Source of the DNA: an uncultured Alphaproteobacteria bacterium
Lineage (GTDB): Bacteria; Pseudomonadota; Alphaproteobacteria; MPNO01; UBA830
DNA: 45,822 nucleotides
NCBI GenBank assembly: GCA_913046035.1
Contig: CAJWSW010000015.1
Coordinates: 1 to 45,822, forward strand
Reading direction: 5' to 3'
Every line of letters starts with the position of its first letter. The stretch's first letter is position 1. The position numbers and the translations under genes were made by a program. The notes beneath the pieces were generated by a model. The model saw only the letters and a program-made list of their open reading frames with translations. It did no database searches and was not told where the DNA came from. This document shows positions 6,673-15,609 of this stretch, one piece after another.

Positions 6673-7518
6673 ATGAATGGTTCTGCTGTCGAACCTCTTG
6701 TGGAGGCGGTGCATCCTTTGCTAGGTGCCCGTATAACTAGATTAGATCTTCGCGGTCTTCTTGATCCGAGGCTCAAGCAAACTCTGCGTGAAAATCTTGC
6801 TGAGTATGGGGTTCTATATTTTCCTCAGCAGTCCATTGACCCTGACGACCAATCCGCATTCGCCTCTCTGTTTGGGCGCGTTGACTTTGCCGACACCAAC
6901 GGCGCCAATCCCAACGAGCGACAATCTACGCCTGGCGTAAAATATATCAGCAATATACGGGAGGAGGGGAAACCTATAGGCGCGTTGCCAGATGGAGAGA
7001 TGCATTTCCATTCCGATGGGTCACACCGAAAAACCCCATATAGGGCTACAACTCTCTATGCGCTCGAAGTTCCTCGTTCAGGAGGCGAAACAAGATTTGC
7101 CAGTATGACTGCGGCATTCGAGGCGCTACCGGTGGATCTTCGGTCTGAACTCGAAGGGCTCTCCGCCAGACACGTTTTCAACTACAATAAAACGCTACGA
7201 GAGAATATGCGGCTTGAAGACGCCGCCGCCCATGCAATCCACCCTTTGGTGAAAACCCATCCTGACACCGGCCGAAAGGCATTATATCTAAGCCGATTAA
7301 TGACCCGGGATATTGTAGGAAGAGAAAATGAAGAGGGGTGCGAACTACTGGCATTCCTTATGGACCACTGTGAGCAAGAAGAATTTATTTACGAGCATTC
7401 CTGGCGGCCTGGTGATCTCGTCATTTGGGACAATCGGTCAGTTAACCATGCTCGCAATGACTTTCCGCCCGATCAAAGACGTCTTTTGAGGCGATATACA
7501 GTTTCAGACGTCGATTGA
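6673..7518 (+). CDS. TauD/TfdA-family Fe(II)/2-oxoglutarate dioxygenase
   Basis: This is a non-heme iron dioxygenase that couples 2-oxoglutarate decarboxylation to hydroxylation of a substrate, typically a sulfonate, phenoxyacid or carnitine-like compound. The facial triad is visible: His113-x-Asp115 in MHFHSDGSH and distal His259 in SVNHARNDF. Arg270 and Arg273 in RRLLRRYTV are candidates for binding 2-oxoglutarate. Length, 281 residues, is normal. The N-terminal segment LGARITRLDLRG is typical of TauD/TfdA proteins. It heads a plus-strand pair with the dihydroxyphthalate-decarboxylase-like gene 79 bases downstream. No sulfonate transporter is adjacent, so taurine use should not be assumed. 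ATG at 6673 has no strong Shine-Dalgarno. Confidence 0.9.
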   Translation: MNGSAVEPLVEAVHPLLGARITRLDLRGLLDPRLKQTLRENLAEYGVLYFPQQSIDPDDQSAFASLFGRVDFADTNGANPNERQSTPGVKYISNIREEGKPIGALPDGEMHFHSDGSHRKTPYRATTLYALEVPRSGGETRFASMTAAFEALPVDLRSELEGLSARHVFNYNKTLRENMRLEDAAAHAIHPLVKTHPDTGRKALYLSRLMTRDIVGRENEEGCELLAFLMDHCEQEEFIYEHSWRPGDLVIWDNRSVNHARNDFPPDQRRLLRRYTVSDVD

Positions 7519-7597
7519 CGTTATAGTGAGGTGGCTATTTGATTAATTGTGGTAATTCGTCCCGTTATCGGACGGAACGTAAACAGGGAATTTCTGT

Positions 7598-8587
7598 ATG
7601 ACCAATCTTCAGGTAACAATGGCTTGCGGGCCCTATGACCGTCTCCAGGCGTTGAAGGAGGGAATTATAAAACCCGAGGGGATCGACTTGCGATATATCG
7701 AAATACAATCCCCTCCTGAGATTTTCGCACGAATGTTGAAAACCCATTCGTTTGATATTGCTGAGATGTCTAGTGCGCATTACATCACCATGAAATCACG
7801 CGGTAATTTCCCTTACATCGCACTGCCAGTCTTTCCGTCGCGTTTGTTTAGGCATGGATTTATCTTTATTAACCAAAATTCTGGAATTTCGCGGCCGAGC
7901 GACCTTAAGGGAAAACGTATTGCAGTTCAGGAATACCGGCAATCAGCTGGCGTTTGGATCCGTGGGATTCTTAAATCGGAGTACGGCGTCGACTTCTCGG
8001 ATGTGACATGGTTTGAGGGCGGTGTCGACACGCCACGTCGGTTTGACGAAACCATGGATTTGCGTCCGTCAGGTGCTCTCAACCTCAAATTGATAGGACC
8101 CGATAAATCTATCAGTGATGTTCTGTCGACGGGCGAAGTCGATGCATACTTTGGCGCGCGTGCACCGAAAGCGTTTTTCGAATGTGAAGATGTGGTGCGT
8201 TTGTTTCCGAATTATCGGGCGGAGGAGCGGGCATACTTTGAACGCACTGGCATATATCCAATCATGCATACAATGGTGATGCCTGAGGCATTTCACGAGG
8301 CCAATCCGTGGGCGGCGGAGGCGCTGTTTAAGGCGCTTTCAGAGGCGAAAAAATGGGCGATAGAGCAGATGCGCTTCTCCGGCGCGCAACGTTACATGCT
8401 TCCCTGGCTTTTTGATGATATCGATGAGATGGATGTGCTTTTCAATGGTGATCCATGTCCCTATGGCATTGAACCGAACAGATTAACTTTGAACACTGCA
8501 ATCGAGTATCTGTTTGATCAGGGCTTCATCAAAAATAAGATGGAGGTGGACGATCTTTTTGCGCCCATCGTTGGCTGGACGGAGTAG
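7598..8587 (+). CDS. 4,5-dihydroxyphthalate decarboxylase-like / NMT1-type solute-binding-fold protein
   Basis: The 329-residue protein has the periplasmic-binding-protein fold seen in 4,5-dihydroxyphthalate decarboxylase (Pht5) and NMT1/THI5-like proteins. The N-terminus has the family pattern: MACGPYDRLQALKEG, then KPEGIDLRYIEIQSPPEIFARM and FDIAEMSSAHYI, followed by the hinge-like DLKGKRIAVQEYRQSAGVWI. No signal peptide is present, which favours a cytoplasmic enzyme over a secreted binding protein. Start ATG at 7598 is preceded by AGGGAA. It probably forms a two-gene unit with the TauD-type dioxygenase and is followed by a strong terminator hairpin. The decarboxylase activity is known only for Pht5 homologues, and the substrate here is unknown. 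Confidence 0.82.
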   Translation: MTNLQVTMACGPYDRLQALKEGIIKPEGIDLRYIEIQSPPEIFARMLKTHSFDIAEMSSAHYITMKSRGNFPYIALPVFPSRLFRHGFIFINQNSGISRPSDLKGKRIAVQEYRQSAGVWIRGILKSEYGVDFSDVTWFEGGVDTPRRFDETMDLRPSGALNLKLIGPDKSISDVLSTGEVDAYFGARAPKAFFECEDVVRLFPNYRAEERAYFERTGIYPIMHTMVMPEAFHEANPWAAEALFKALSEAKKWAIEQMRFSGAQRYMLPWLFDDIDEMDVLFNGDPCPYGIEPNRLTLNTAIEYLFDQGFIKNKMEVDDLFAPIVGWTE

Positions 8588-8909
8588 GTGTCTTGCAAAT
8601 TTACAATTGTTTAATTTGTCGGGATTGACACCGGGAATTCGGCCTGCGGGTGTGGGGTTATTAAGTTGAAAGATTATGACAATGGATCGGTAGCGGACCT
8701 TTTCGATCTATTTAAGATATAACGACAGACAAAGTCCTCGGCAAAAAATTTTGAGCTCGATCAAGAAATAATAAGCAATTTGCGCTGTATCAATAGCGCA
8801 AATTTTTTAGGTGAATTTCGAGACCCCGACATCAATGCTTTTTTGGTATTTGCTGTGGTCTCTGGACGATCGGGTCTCTATTTGCCGCAAACGCTGATGC
8901 CATAATAGT
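8588..8909. other. convergent intergenic region, no gene
   Basis: These 322 bases lie between two convergent genes and contain no credible ORF. Apart from the terminator at 8777-8808, imperfect repeats of GAGACC/GGTCTC occur around 8820-8880. They could fold on the minus-strand transcript as a 3' end for the MFS gene. Confidence 0.55.
8777..8808 (+). terminator. rho-independent terminator
   Basis: A perfect 10-bp stem, AATTTGCGCT at 8777-8786 with AGCGCAAATT at 8795-8804 and an 8-base loop, is followed by T residues through 8808. It lies about 190 bases downstream of the dihydroxyphthalate-decarboxylase-like gene, in the convergent gap before the MFS gene, so it should end the plus-strand unit. 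Confidence 0.75.
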
Positions 8910-10163
8910 TTATGCGAGCGAAGCTTCTGGCAGTTTACTTGCGGGTTTGTCACTCGCAAACAATTGGGCTGCTCCGGCTATTAGGCCTATGAGAACGGCA
9001 ATTTGCCATGCCCGATCATAAGATCCCAGTGTATCAACGATTAAACCTGCTCCCCAGACCCCTATAAATGATCCAATTTGATGGAAGAAAAAGGCTATGC
9101 CGGTAAGGGTCGCGACGTATTTGAGCCCAAATATCTGGGTGATGAAACCGGTGACGACTGGTGCAATGCCGAGCCAGAGAATCCCCATGATAGCGGCAAA
9201 AAGCAGCGTGCTTGCGGGAGTGGGCGGAACCAAGAAATAGATCACAATAAAAATTGAACGCAAAATATAGACGCCGCCAAGAACAACATTTTTAGGATAC
9301 CTGTCGCCTAGCCAACCGAGCAGGTAGCACCCAATAGCGTTGAAGGCCCCAATAGTGCCTAAAGCCCATGCGCCAAGCGAGGGGTCGAGCCCGCAAAGCA
9401 CAATATAGTTTGGCAAGTGCATGGCGATAAAGATAAGTTGCAGCCCGCAGACAAAAAACGCTACGGCAGTGATAACGTATCCGCTATGCCTTGACGCATC
9501 GGCGAGGGCATTTCTGAGAGATAGATTAGCATCAGGCGCAGTCGATGTGCGGGCAATCTCGGCTGCAGCTTTGTCACCTGAGCCGACGAAGAAGGCGGCC
9601 GGCAGCATTATCACGCAAAGCCCGATGAATGCGATCATCGCAATCATCCATCCTTGGGTTGAAATTAACCCCTCTGCCAGTGGTGCGGCGATGAAAGAGC
9701 CAATTGACCCCATTGCGGAGATAATTCCCAGAATGAATGTCCGATTTGTTACAGAAACAGCACGCGCTGATGCTGCCATCGCCAGCATCAGTGCTGTGCA
9801 TGACATTGCTATACCAATCATTAGGCCAAGCCCTATGACAAGCATTAGCGTGTTTGTCGCCACCATCGTGACAGCAATTCCCGCAGCGTATAGCAGAGTT
9901 CCTAGGACAGTAATCCAGCGACTTCCAAATCTGTCTGCATAGGCGCCAACGACGGGCTGTGTGGCACCCCAGACAAGGTTTTGGACCGCAATAGCTAACA
10001 TGAAATCGGCGACTGAAATCCCAAGATCCTGTGTTATCGGTACTGAGAAAAGACCCCAACTTTGTCGCATTCCCATACTCATTGTCAGCATAATGCTAGA
10101 CCCAACGAGGACGGCGATTGTTTGCTGTCTGGTGTATCCTTCCTGTTGGATGGAATATCTCAT
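8910..10163 (-). CDS. MFS transporter, 12-TMS
   Basis: This is a major facilitator superfamily permease of 417 residues with about 12 hydrophobic segments. The MFS loop 2-3 signature is seen as GAYADRFGSRWITVLG and its counterpart in the second half as GWLGDRYPKNVVLGG. Layout and sequence (MSMGMRQSWGLFSVPIT near the N-terminus) resemble MFS carriers for organic anions or monocarboxylates, which commonly sit beside catabolic genes. It lies on the minus strand, 209 bases downstream of the hyuB-like gene, in the same direction, so it may be the transporter for that catabolic unit. Substrate unknown. Start ATG at 10163; no strong Shine-Dalgarno. Confidence 0.9.
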   Translation of the reverse strand: MRYSIQQEGYTRQQTIAVLVGSSIMLTMSMGMRQSWGLFSVPITQDLGISVADFMLAIAVQNLVWGATQPVVGAYADRFGSRWITVLGTLLYAAGIAVTMVATNTLMLVIGLGLMIGIAMSCTALMLAMAASARAVSVTNRTFILGIISAMGSIGSFIAAPLAEGLISTQGWMIAMIAFIGLCVIMLPAAFFVGSGDKAAAEIARTSTAPDANLSLRNALADASRHSGYVITAVAFFVCGLQLIFIAMHLPNYIVLCGLDPSLGAWALGTIGAFNAIGCYLLGWLGDRYPKNVVLGGVYILRSIFIVIYFLVPPTPASTLLFAAIMGILWLGIAPVVTGFITQIFGLKYVATLTGIAFFFHQIGSFIGVWGAGLIVDTLGSYDRAWQIAVLIGLIAGAAQLFASDKPASKLPEASLA

Positions 10164-10372
10164 GGGGAAACTTTCAAAAACAATTTAATCTTAAACGGAC
10201 TTTCTTTGCTTCGCCAACAATGCCACAGAACTACTGCTTGGGCATGCGGGCGGGGCCATAAACGCGGAACCCGAGGTTGCCTGCAAGCTTTATGGGTTGG
10301 CTTCTTCTATCTTATGCGCGACAAGCGGTCTCACTTAAAAAGTTTTTTATATCTTCTTTGGAACACTCTTGA

Positions 10373-12214
10373 TTAGCTCTCCATCTCTCGTTCACCTACA
10401 AGCCGAAAATTCTCAATGCCGAGTGCATTGTGAAAGTATCGCAAGTAGGAGGGGCGTTCGGCATCTGTGCCTTTTTTCCGAAGTTCGTCACGACGACGTT
10501 TAGTACCCTCATAATCCAGTTCTATATGGTCTTCATTAATGATTACGCCATAGACATCGCGGGCGTAATCAATTGTGAAGCGCTCTTCACGAATGTCTTC
10601 CAGCACGTCTCTTGGATCACGATCAAGTGGATCGCCGTGTCCACCACCTCCGCCGGAGACGTGTAAAAAGGTCTCCCCCTCGAGAAATAGGACCGGCTCC
10701 ATTGGCATCACTGGGATTGCTTTTTGATTTTCTGTGCCGGTGTTCCGCAGGTTCCAAGACGGCGTGCCGGGACAGCCGCCCTCGAGGCCATAGGGCAGAT
10801 AACGCCGTCGGTCGGATCGCATCACCATCTCGGTTTTGTTCCCCAAAAACCGGTACTCGCGCTGGTAGGCATTTGACCCGCGGTGTTTGCCAGGTCCGCC
10901 CGAATTCTCGACCATGCCGTACCGCGTTATCTCCATTGGGAACAGCGCTTCGACCATTTCAACCGGTTGGTTGGTCAGGTTTCCGCCGGGGTTAGGAATG
11001 CCGAACGCGCCGTCTCTCTCTGGCATTGCACCCCAGGAACCTGCCCAAGCTTCTGTGCATACGAAACGCTCATCGCCATTGTAACCGCTAAATGAAGGAA
11101 AGGTGACGCCGCCTTCACCTGCTGCCGGCACACGGTCGGGTGCGATCTGTGCGAAACAACCAAGAAGCAAATCGAGAGACCGCCAACCAACAATCGCGCG
11201 GGCGGCGCAGGCAGCTGGAGGGGACGGGTTAACGATTGTAGCCTCCGGTACAACTATATTTAGGGGCCTTATAAAACCCTCGAAATTAGGAATTTCCTCT
11301 TCGGCAATGCATTTCACAATCAGGTGGCAAGCGGATTTTACAAATGGTACCGGGCAGTTGATTGCCGCGTCGACTTGTGGCGAAGACCCGGTCCAGTCTA
11401 ACGTCATTTCGTCCCCACTAATTGTGATGGTAACTTTCAGGGGGATCGGAATCGGGTGTTCGCCCATCCCGTCAATGTAGTCGGTAAAGGTCCACATGCC
11501 ATCTGGTAACGCCATGATTTCGGCGCGCATTACCCTATCGGCGTGATTGTGAAGTTCTTCAATGATCCGTTGGTATGCGCTACTGCCATATCTTTTAATT
11601 AACTTGCTTATAGCGGCATCAGCGGTCCGGCAGGCAGCAACCTGGGCGCGCATGTCGCCGGCCAACTTATCGGGAATTCGAGTGTTCTTTTCCATTATTT
11701 TGAAGAAGGTCTCGTTCGGTTCGCCATTCTGATACAAACGGATGGGCGGGATACGCAGGCCCTCTTGGAAAATTTCGCTGGCATAGACTGCGGCTGAGCC
11801 TGGCGCAATTCCGCCCATGTCAATCTGGTGAACTAAAGATGCGGCAAAGCCCTCCAGATGTCCTTCGACAAACACCGGTTTTACTATATAGACGTCAGGC
11901 AGGTGCTGGCCGCCACCGGCATACGGATCATTCCAGATAAAAATATCACCTTGGTGCATATCGTCGCCGTAAATATCGATTAGTGATTTCATTGCATCCG
12001 GAAACGAGCCCAAATGCAGCGCCATGGTCATTCCGTGGGCAATAATGCGCCCATGCCGGTCGCAGACACCAGTCGAATAGTCCATGGAGTCGCGCACGAT
12101 AGTTGAGTAGGCGGTTCGCATAATTACCAACGCCATTTCGTCTGCGATAGCTCCTAGAGCATTCTGCACAACCTCCATTGTGATTGGATCTACATCTGAA
12201 GTAGATTTATTCAT
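10373..12214 (-). CDS. hydantoinase B/oxoprolinase family protein (HyuB), copy 1
   Basis: This is the beta-type subunit of an ATP-dependent amidohydrolase or carboxylase of the hydantoinase/5-oxoprolinase/acetone carboxylase family, which opens cyclic amides or activates ketones. The 613-residue protein shows the family segments in order: DPITMEVVQNALGAIADEM, then DYSTGVCDRHGRIIAHG, NDPYAGGGQHLPDVYIV, PDRVPAAGEGG, and the glycine-rich C-terminus HVSGGGGGHGDPLDRDP. The start overlaps the HyuA stop as ATGA, so translation is probably coupled and the two proteins form one enzyme. It has a paralogue at 29918. The true substrate (hydantoin, 5-oxoproline, another lactam, or a ketone) cannot be read from sequence. 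Confidence 0.93.
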   Translation of the reverse strand: MNKSTSDVDPITMEVVQNALGAIADEMALVIMRTAYSTIVRDSMDYSTGVCDRHGRIIAHGMTMALHLGSFPDAMKSLIDIYGDDMHQGDIFIWNDPYAGGGQHLPDVYIVKPVFVEGHLEGFAASLVHQIDMGGIAPGSAAVYASEIFQEGLRIPPIRLYQNGEPNETFFKIMEKNTRIPDKLAGDMRAQVAACRTADAAISKLIKRYGSSAYQRIIEELHNHADRVMRAEIMALPDGMWTFTDYIDGMGEHPIPIPLKVTITISGDEMTLDWTGSSPQVDAAINCPVPFVKSACHLIVKCIAEEEIPNFEGFIRPLNIVVPEATIVNPSPPAACAARAIVGWRSLDLLLGCFAQIAPDRVPAAGEGGVTFPSFSGYNGDERFVCTEAWAGSWGAMPERDGAFGIPNPGGNLTNQPVEMVEALFPMEITRYGMVENSGGPGKHRGSNAYQREYRFLGNKTEMVMRSDRRRYLPYGLEGGCPGTPSWNLRNTGTENQKAIPVMPMEPVLFLEGETFLHVSGGGGGHGDPLDRDPRDVLEDIREERFTIDYARDVYGVIINEDHIELDYEGTKRRRDELRKKGTDAERPSYLRYFHNALGIENFRLVGEREMES

Positions 12215-14286
12215 TGGGGGTCTGCTCGGGTAAGCAAGATGTTATTCTGTAAATCTAGGGTCGCGGTCCAGTGTGGCGGCACTATGCAAGTTGAGTCGTA
12301 TTCTTCAATGATTACGGGGCCGGGAACGACTGCGGTGACATCGGATCGTTCGATAACCGGCGTGTCTATCTCACCGTGTGCTGGCCCGAAAAATACTTTA
12401 CGTGGCTGAATGTCGCGGGTGCCGCCACCAGAGGTCGACGATTTGCGTTGTGGTTTGTCTTTAAAGACCCGAGCGATTAGACGGAGCGTCACGCACTCAA
12501 CCGTTTCCGCTTCTGCCTGGTGACCGTATGTGCGTTCGTGTTCTGCACCGAATGCACCCGACAATGCGGCAAAGTTTGGACTATTATCTTTTTCATTGCA
12601 TACGATAGTAAGTTCATGCGCTTGTCCACTATACCGGAGATCGGCATAACGGGTAATCGTATATTCAGTCGGTTGGTAACCTTCACCATTCATCAATAAT
12701 TGGAGATCTTTCTCAAGAGACAGGAAGGCCTTTTCCATGTCTGCGGGACGCACGTCGGTAAATCGTCTGAGCCACGCTCGGCTAATTTCATGCTCCACAT
12801 CCGACAACAAAAGCCCCAGGGCACTGAACACTCCAGGTGCAGGTGGTATAACGATCTGGGTCATGTCTAAAAGATTGGCGATTTCCGCCGCCACAACCGG
12901 TCCATTACCGCCAAATGCAAGTAACGTGAAGTCGCGTGGATCGCGACCTCGATATGTTGACACCGCTTTTACGGCTCGCACCATGGTGCCGCAGGAGACC
13001 TGGAATATCCCCCAAGCGGTATTAAGTAAGTCGCGTCTGATGCTCCTGCAAATTCGTGTCTCTAATACATCTTGTGCCCTTGTCATATCGAGTTGCAAAT
13101 CACCACCAACCAAATGACTGGGGTTTAAAAACCCGAGGGTCAGTATGGCGTCTGTGAAAGTTGGATCTTGGCCACCGCGACTGTAGCAAACAGGGCCAGG
13201 CAGGGCGCCCGCGCTTTCTGGACCGACTTTGATGAGACCGCCTCGATCTACCGAGACTATACTGCCGCCACCGGCCCCAATCTCGGAGATGTCGATAACT
13301 GGTAATTTCAATGCATAGCCACCCCCCATTACCAACTTGCTCGAGAGGTTAATACCCGCTCCCACTTCGTAATCACCTGTACGGGCTATTTGGCCGTGTT
13401 CTATCATTGATGCCTTCGCGGTCGTGCCGCCCATGTCCAGCGTAATAATATTATCCGTCGTCTCGAGGTGTGTGGCCGCGATGACGCCAGCCGCCGGACC
13501 GGATTCAACGATATAGGCCGGTTTTTGTGATGCCGCCGAAATGGACATCACCCCGCCGTCCGATTTCATGATTTGTATTGGTGCATCGACGCCAAGTTTT
13601 TTGAGGTTCCGTTTTAATGAAGCAAAGTACTCACACAAGATGGGGCCGAGGTACGCGTTGATAACCGTTGTCGAAGTACGTTCGTATTCCCGAATTTCTG
13701 GGAGTATATCGCTGGAACAGGTAATGAAAACATCTGGTCCTAAGATACTGCGGACGATTTCTGCCGTTCTATGTTCGTGAATTGGGTTGGCATAGGCATG
13801 CAGATAAGCAATCGCGATGGCAGCGACTTTCTCACCTGCAAGCCGGTGACAGGCAGCAACCACTGTATCCTCATCGAGTGCCTTGCGTACTTCGCCGCGC
13901 GGACCAATTTTTTCCCTAACTTCCAGACGCAGTCGTCTTGGCACCAGAGGCGCGGGTTTGGTCCAGTTTAAGGAATACATTTCCGGAATGCGTAACCTGC
14001 GTAGTTCTAGAACATCGCGGAAACCCTCTGTCGTAATAAGTCCTGTGGCGGCACCCTTTGCTTCGAGTATTGCGTTGGTGGCGACGGTAGTCCCATGGGC
14101 TATAACTTCTACGTCTTCAGGATTTGCACCCAGATGCGTAAGCGCTTTAGTGAGCCCGTTTGCAATTCCTTGTCCAAAGTCATCCGGGGTGGTCAGCAGT
14201 TTTTCCGCGTGGACTGATCCATCACTCCCCATTAAGACGAGGTCGGTGAACGTTCCGCCAATATCAATCCCAGCGCGGTAAATCAT
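12211..14286 (-). CDS. hydantoinase A/oxoprolinase family protein (HyuA), copy 1
   Basis: This is the ATP-using (ASKHA-fold) subunit of the HyuA/HyuB enzyme. Over 691 residues the family blocks appear: GIDIGGTFTDLVLMG at the N-terminus (phosphate-binding loop 1), HGTTVATNAILEAKGA, RTSTTVINAYLGP, ESGPAAGVIAA, LDMGGTTAKASMIEHG (second phosphate motif), IGAGGGSIVSVDRGG and FGGNGPVVAAEIANLL. The start ATG at 14286 leads directly into MIYRAGIDIGG. HyuB follows with a 4-base overlap. A medium-chain dehydrogenase lies upstream in the same direction, 152 bases away. It is clearly paralogous to the protein at 27804. Hydantoinase, 5-oxoprolinase and acetone carboxylase activities all exist in this family. 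Confidence 0.94.
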   Translation of the reverse strand: MIYRAGIDIGGTFTDLVLMGSDGSVHAEKLLTTPDDFGQGIANGLTKALTHLGANPEDVEVIAHGTTVATNAILEAKGAATGLITTEGFRDVLELRRLRIPEMYSLNWTKPAPLVPRRLRLEVREKIGPRGEVRKALDEDTVVAACHRLAGEKVAAIAIAYLHAYANPIHEHRTAEIVRSILGPDVFITCSSDILPEIREYERTSTTVINAYLGPILCEYFASLKRNLKKLGVDAPIQIMKSDGGVMSISAASQKPAYIVESGPAAGVIAATHLETTDNIITLDMGGTTAKASMIEHGQIARTGDYEVGAGINLSSKLVMGGGYALKLPVIDISEIGAGGGSIVSVDRGGLIKVGPESAGALPGPVCYSRGGQDPTFTDAILTLGFLNPSHLVGGDLQLDMTRAQDVLETRICRSIRRDLLNTAWGIFQVSCGTMVRAVKAVSTYRGRDPRDFTLLAFGGNGPVVAAEIANLLDMTQIVIPPAPGVFSALGLLLSDVEHEISRAWLRRFTDVRPADMEKAFLSLEKDLQLLMNGEGYQPTEYTITRYADLRYSGQAHELTIVCNEKDNSPNFAALSGAFGAEHERTYGHQAEAETVECVTLRLIARVFKDKPQRKSSTSGGGTRDIQPRKVFFGPAHGEIDTPVIERSDVTAVVPGPVIIEEYDSTCIVPPHWTATLDLQNNILLTRADPQ

Positions 14287-14438
14287 CTTGTTTTTGCTTT
14301 AATACTGGCTTTAAAAACGTAATTTGACACTGGATTGGTCATGGTATCGTTGCCCCTAACTGGCGCAAACGAATGAAACTCAGCTTCTAATGAGGCAGTA
14401 GCTGTTTTGATTACGCCTATTCCAACTGTGCTATTCAT

Positions 14439-15380
14439 TTACATGCAGGTCTCAATATCAAGAATGATTCTTCCTCGGCTATTCTGGCCCCTTTCCAGCA
14501 TAGTATGTGCTTTTGTCGCCTCTTCTAGGGGAAGTCGGCATGATACTTGTGGTCTCAATATACCCTCTGAAACGCGCTCTGCGAGACTCTTGAGTGTCTC
14601 TCGTCGGTCGTGGACGATTGCTTGCAGACAGGTAACACCGTAATGAGTACTAACATCTTCGAACGGTCTGGCGATCAGCCAAACTAGCGTGCCTCCGGAT
14701 CGTAATACTTTGCATGATTTTTCATGTGCGTCTCCCCCTATCAGATCGAATACAACGTCCTGTTCAAAAACCATTTCCTCAAAATTTTCTTGGTCGTAGG
14801 CAATTACGTGATGCGCACCCAGCGAACGGACGTAATCTGCATTTGTCGCGCTGCAGGTGGTGGTTACATTGCATCCGGCAGCGCGTGCGATCTGGATAGC
14901 TAATCCCCCAATTGCACCAGCACCGGCGTGAATGAGCACATTTTGTCCGTTTGTAACTCCAGCCGTTTCTACGAGGCCAATCCAGGCGCAGACGCCAGCA
15001 TGCATCATGGCCGCAGCTTCAGCAAAATTTATATTTTTCGGTTTTGGAATTGTCATCTCTTGGGGACGTGTGACTAACTCGGCATAGCTGCCGAGTTCGG
15101 CGTGATCGGTGAGGAAACAGATTTCATCACCAACTTTCGCCCAATCGCATTTGGAGCCAGTCTCAATTACAGTACCGGATCCGTCACGACCCGGAATCGT
15201 CGGGAGTTCTATAGGAAACATTTCTTGTAATTGGCCTGATCGAACTTTCCAGTCGCCGGGAATAACGCTCGCACAATGGACAGCGATAAGAGCCTCACTG
15301 GCGGCGGGAACAGGATCGTCTAAATCTAGATATTCAAGAACGTCGGGGCCGCCATACGCGCTGTAACGGATCGCTTTCAC
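14439..15380 (-). CDS. medium-chain (zinc-independent) NADPH:quinone oxidoreductase-like dehydrogenase
   Basis: This 313-residue MDR-superfamily protein of the quinone oxidoreductase/enoyl reductase type reduces a carbon-carbon or carbonyl double bond with NAD(P)H. The GroES-like N-terminus has IPGDWKVRSGQLQEMFP and the glycine-rich PGRDGSGTVIETG. The Rossmann motif is HAGAGAIGGLAIQIARAAG. Cys/His zinc ligands of true alcohol dehydrogenases are not evident. It starts with GTG at 15380, supported by AGGA six bases upstream. It is in the same direction as hyuA/hyuB and may belong to the same pathway. A similar protein, sharing the INPIDWKVREGQ-type segment, is encoded at 32362. Cofactor preference is unknown. 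Confidence 0.87.
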   Translation of the reverse strand: MKAIRYSAYGGPDVLEYLDLDDPVPAASEALIAVHCASVIPGDWKVRSGQLQEMFPIELPTIPGRDGSGTVIETGSKCDWAKVGDEICFLTDHAELGSYAELVTRPQEMTIPKPKNINFAEAAAMMHAGVCAWIGLVETAGVTNGQNVLIHAGAGAIGGLAIQIARAAGCNVTTTCSATNADYVRSLGAHHVIAYDQENFEEMVFEQDVVFDLIGGDAHEKSCKVLRSGGTLVWLIARPFEDVSTHYGVTCLQAIVHDRRETLKSLAERVSEGILRPQVSCRLPLEEATKAHTMLERGQNSRGRIILDIETCM

Positions 15381-15609
15381 CAGTCATCCTTTCTAATCAA
15401 TGCACTGCTTGCGGCCCGCAAATGCAGCCTTATTACCCCCGCTAGAATTAAAGCCGTGGCCAAAACCCGCATAGTGACCCAAAGACATTTGAATAGACTT
15501 AGCTTCTTTAATGTTTGACGCCTCGTCCACTACCACTGAGTAAAAGAAAACGAAAGTTCTTTATCCGTAGGTCACGATGATAAAAAAAACTAGCGTCCAA
15601 TTGAGTCCG

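Noticed and set aside
6673-7518. Taurine dioxygenase name (tauD) for the dioxygenase
   Set aside because: The fold and metal triad are of the TauD/TfdA family, but there is no tauABC transporter or sulfonate context, so the substrate-specific name is unsupported.
9421-9942. 173-residue plus-strand ORF inside the MFS gene
   Set aside because: It is antisense to a clear 12-TMS permease, has low-complexity Ala/Ile/Ser composition, and shows no family motif.
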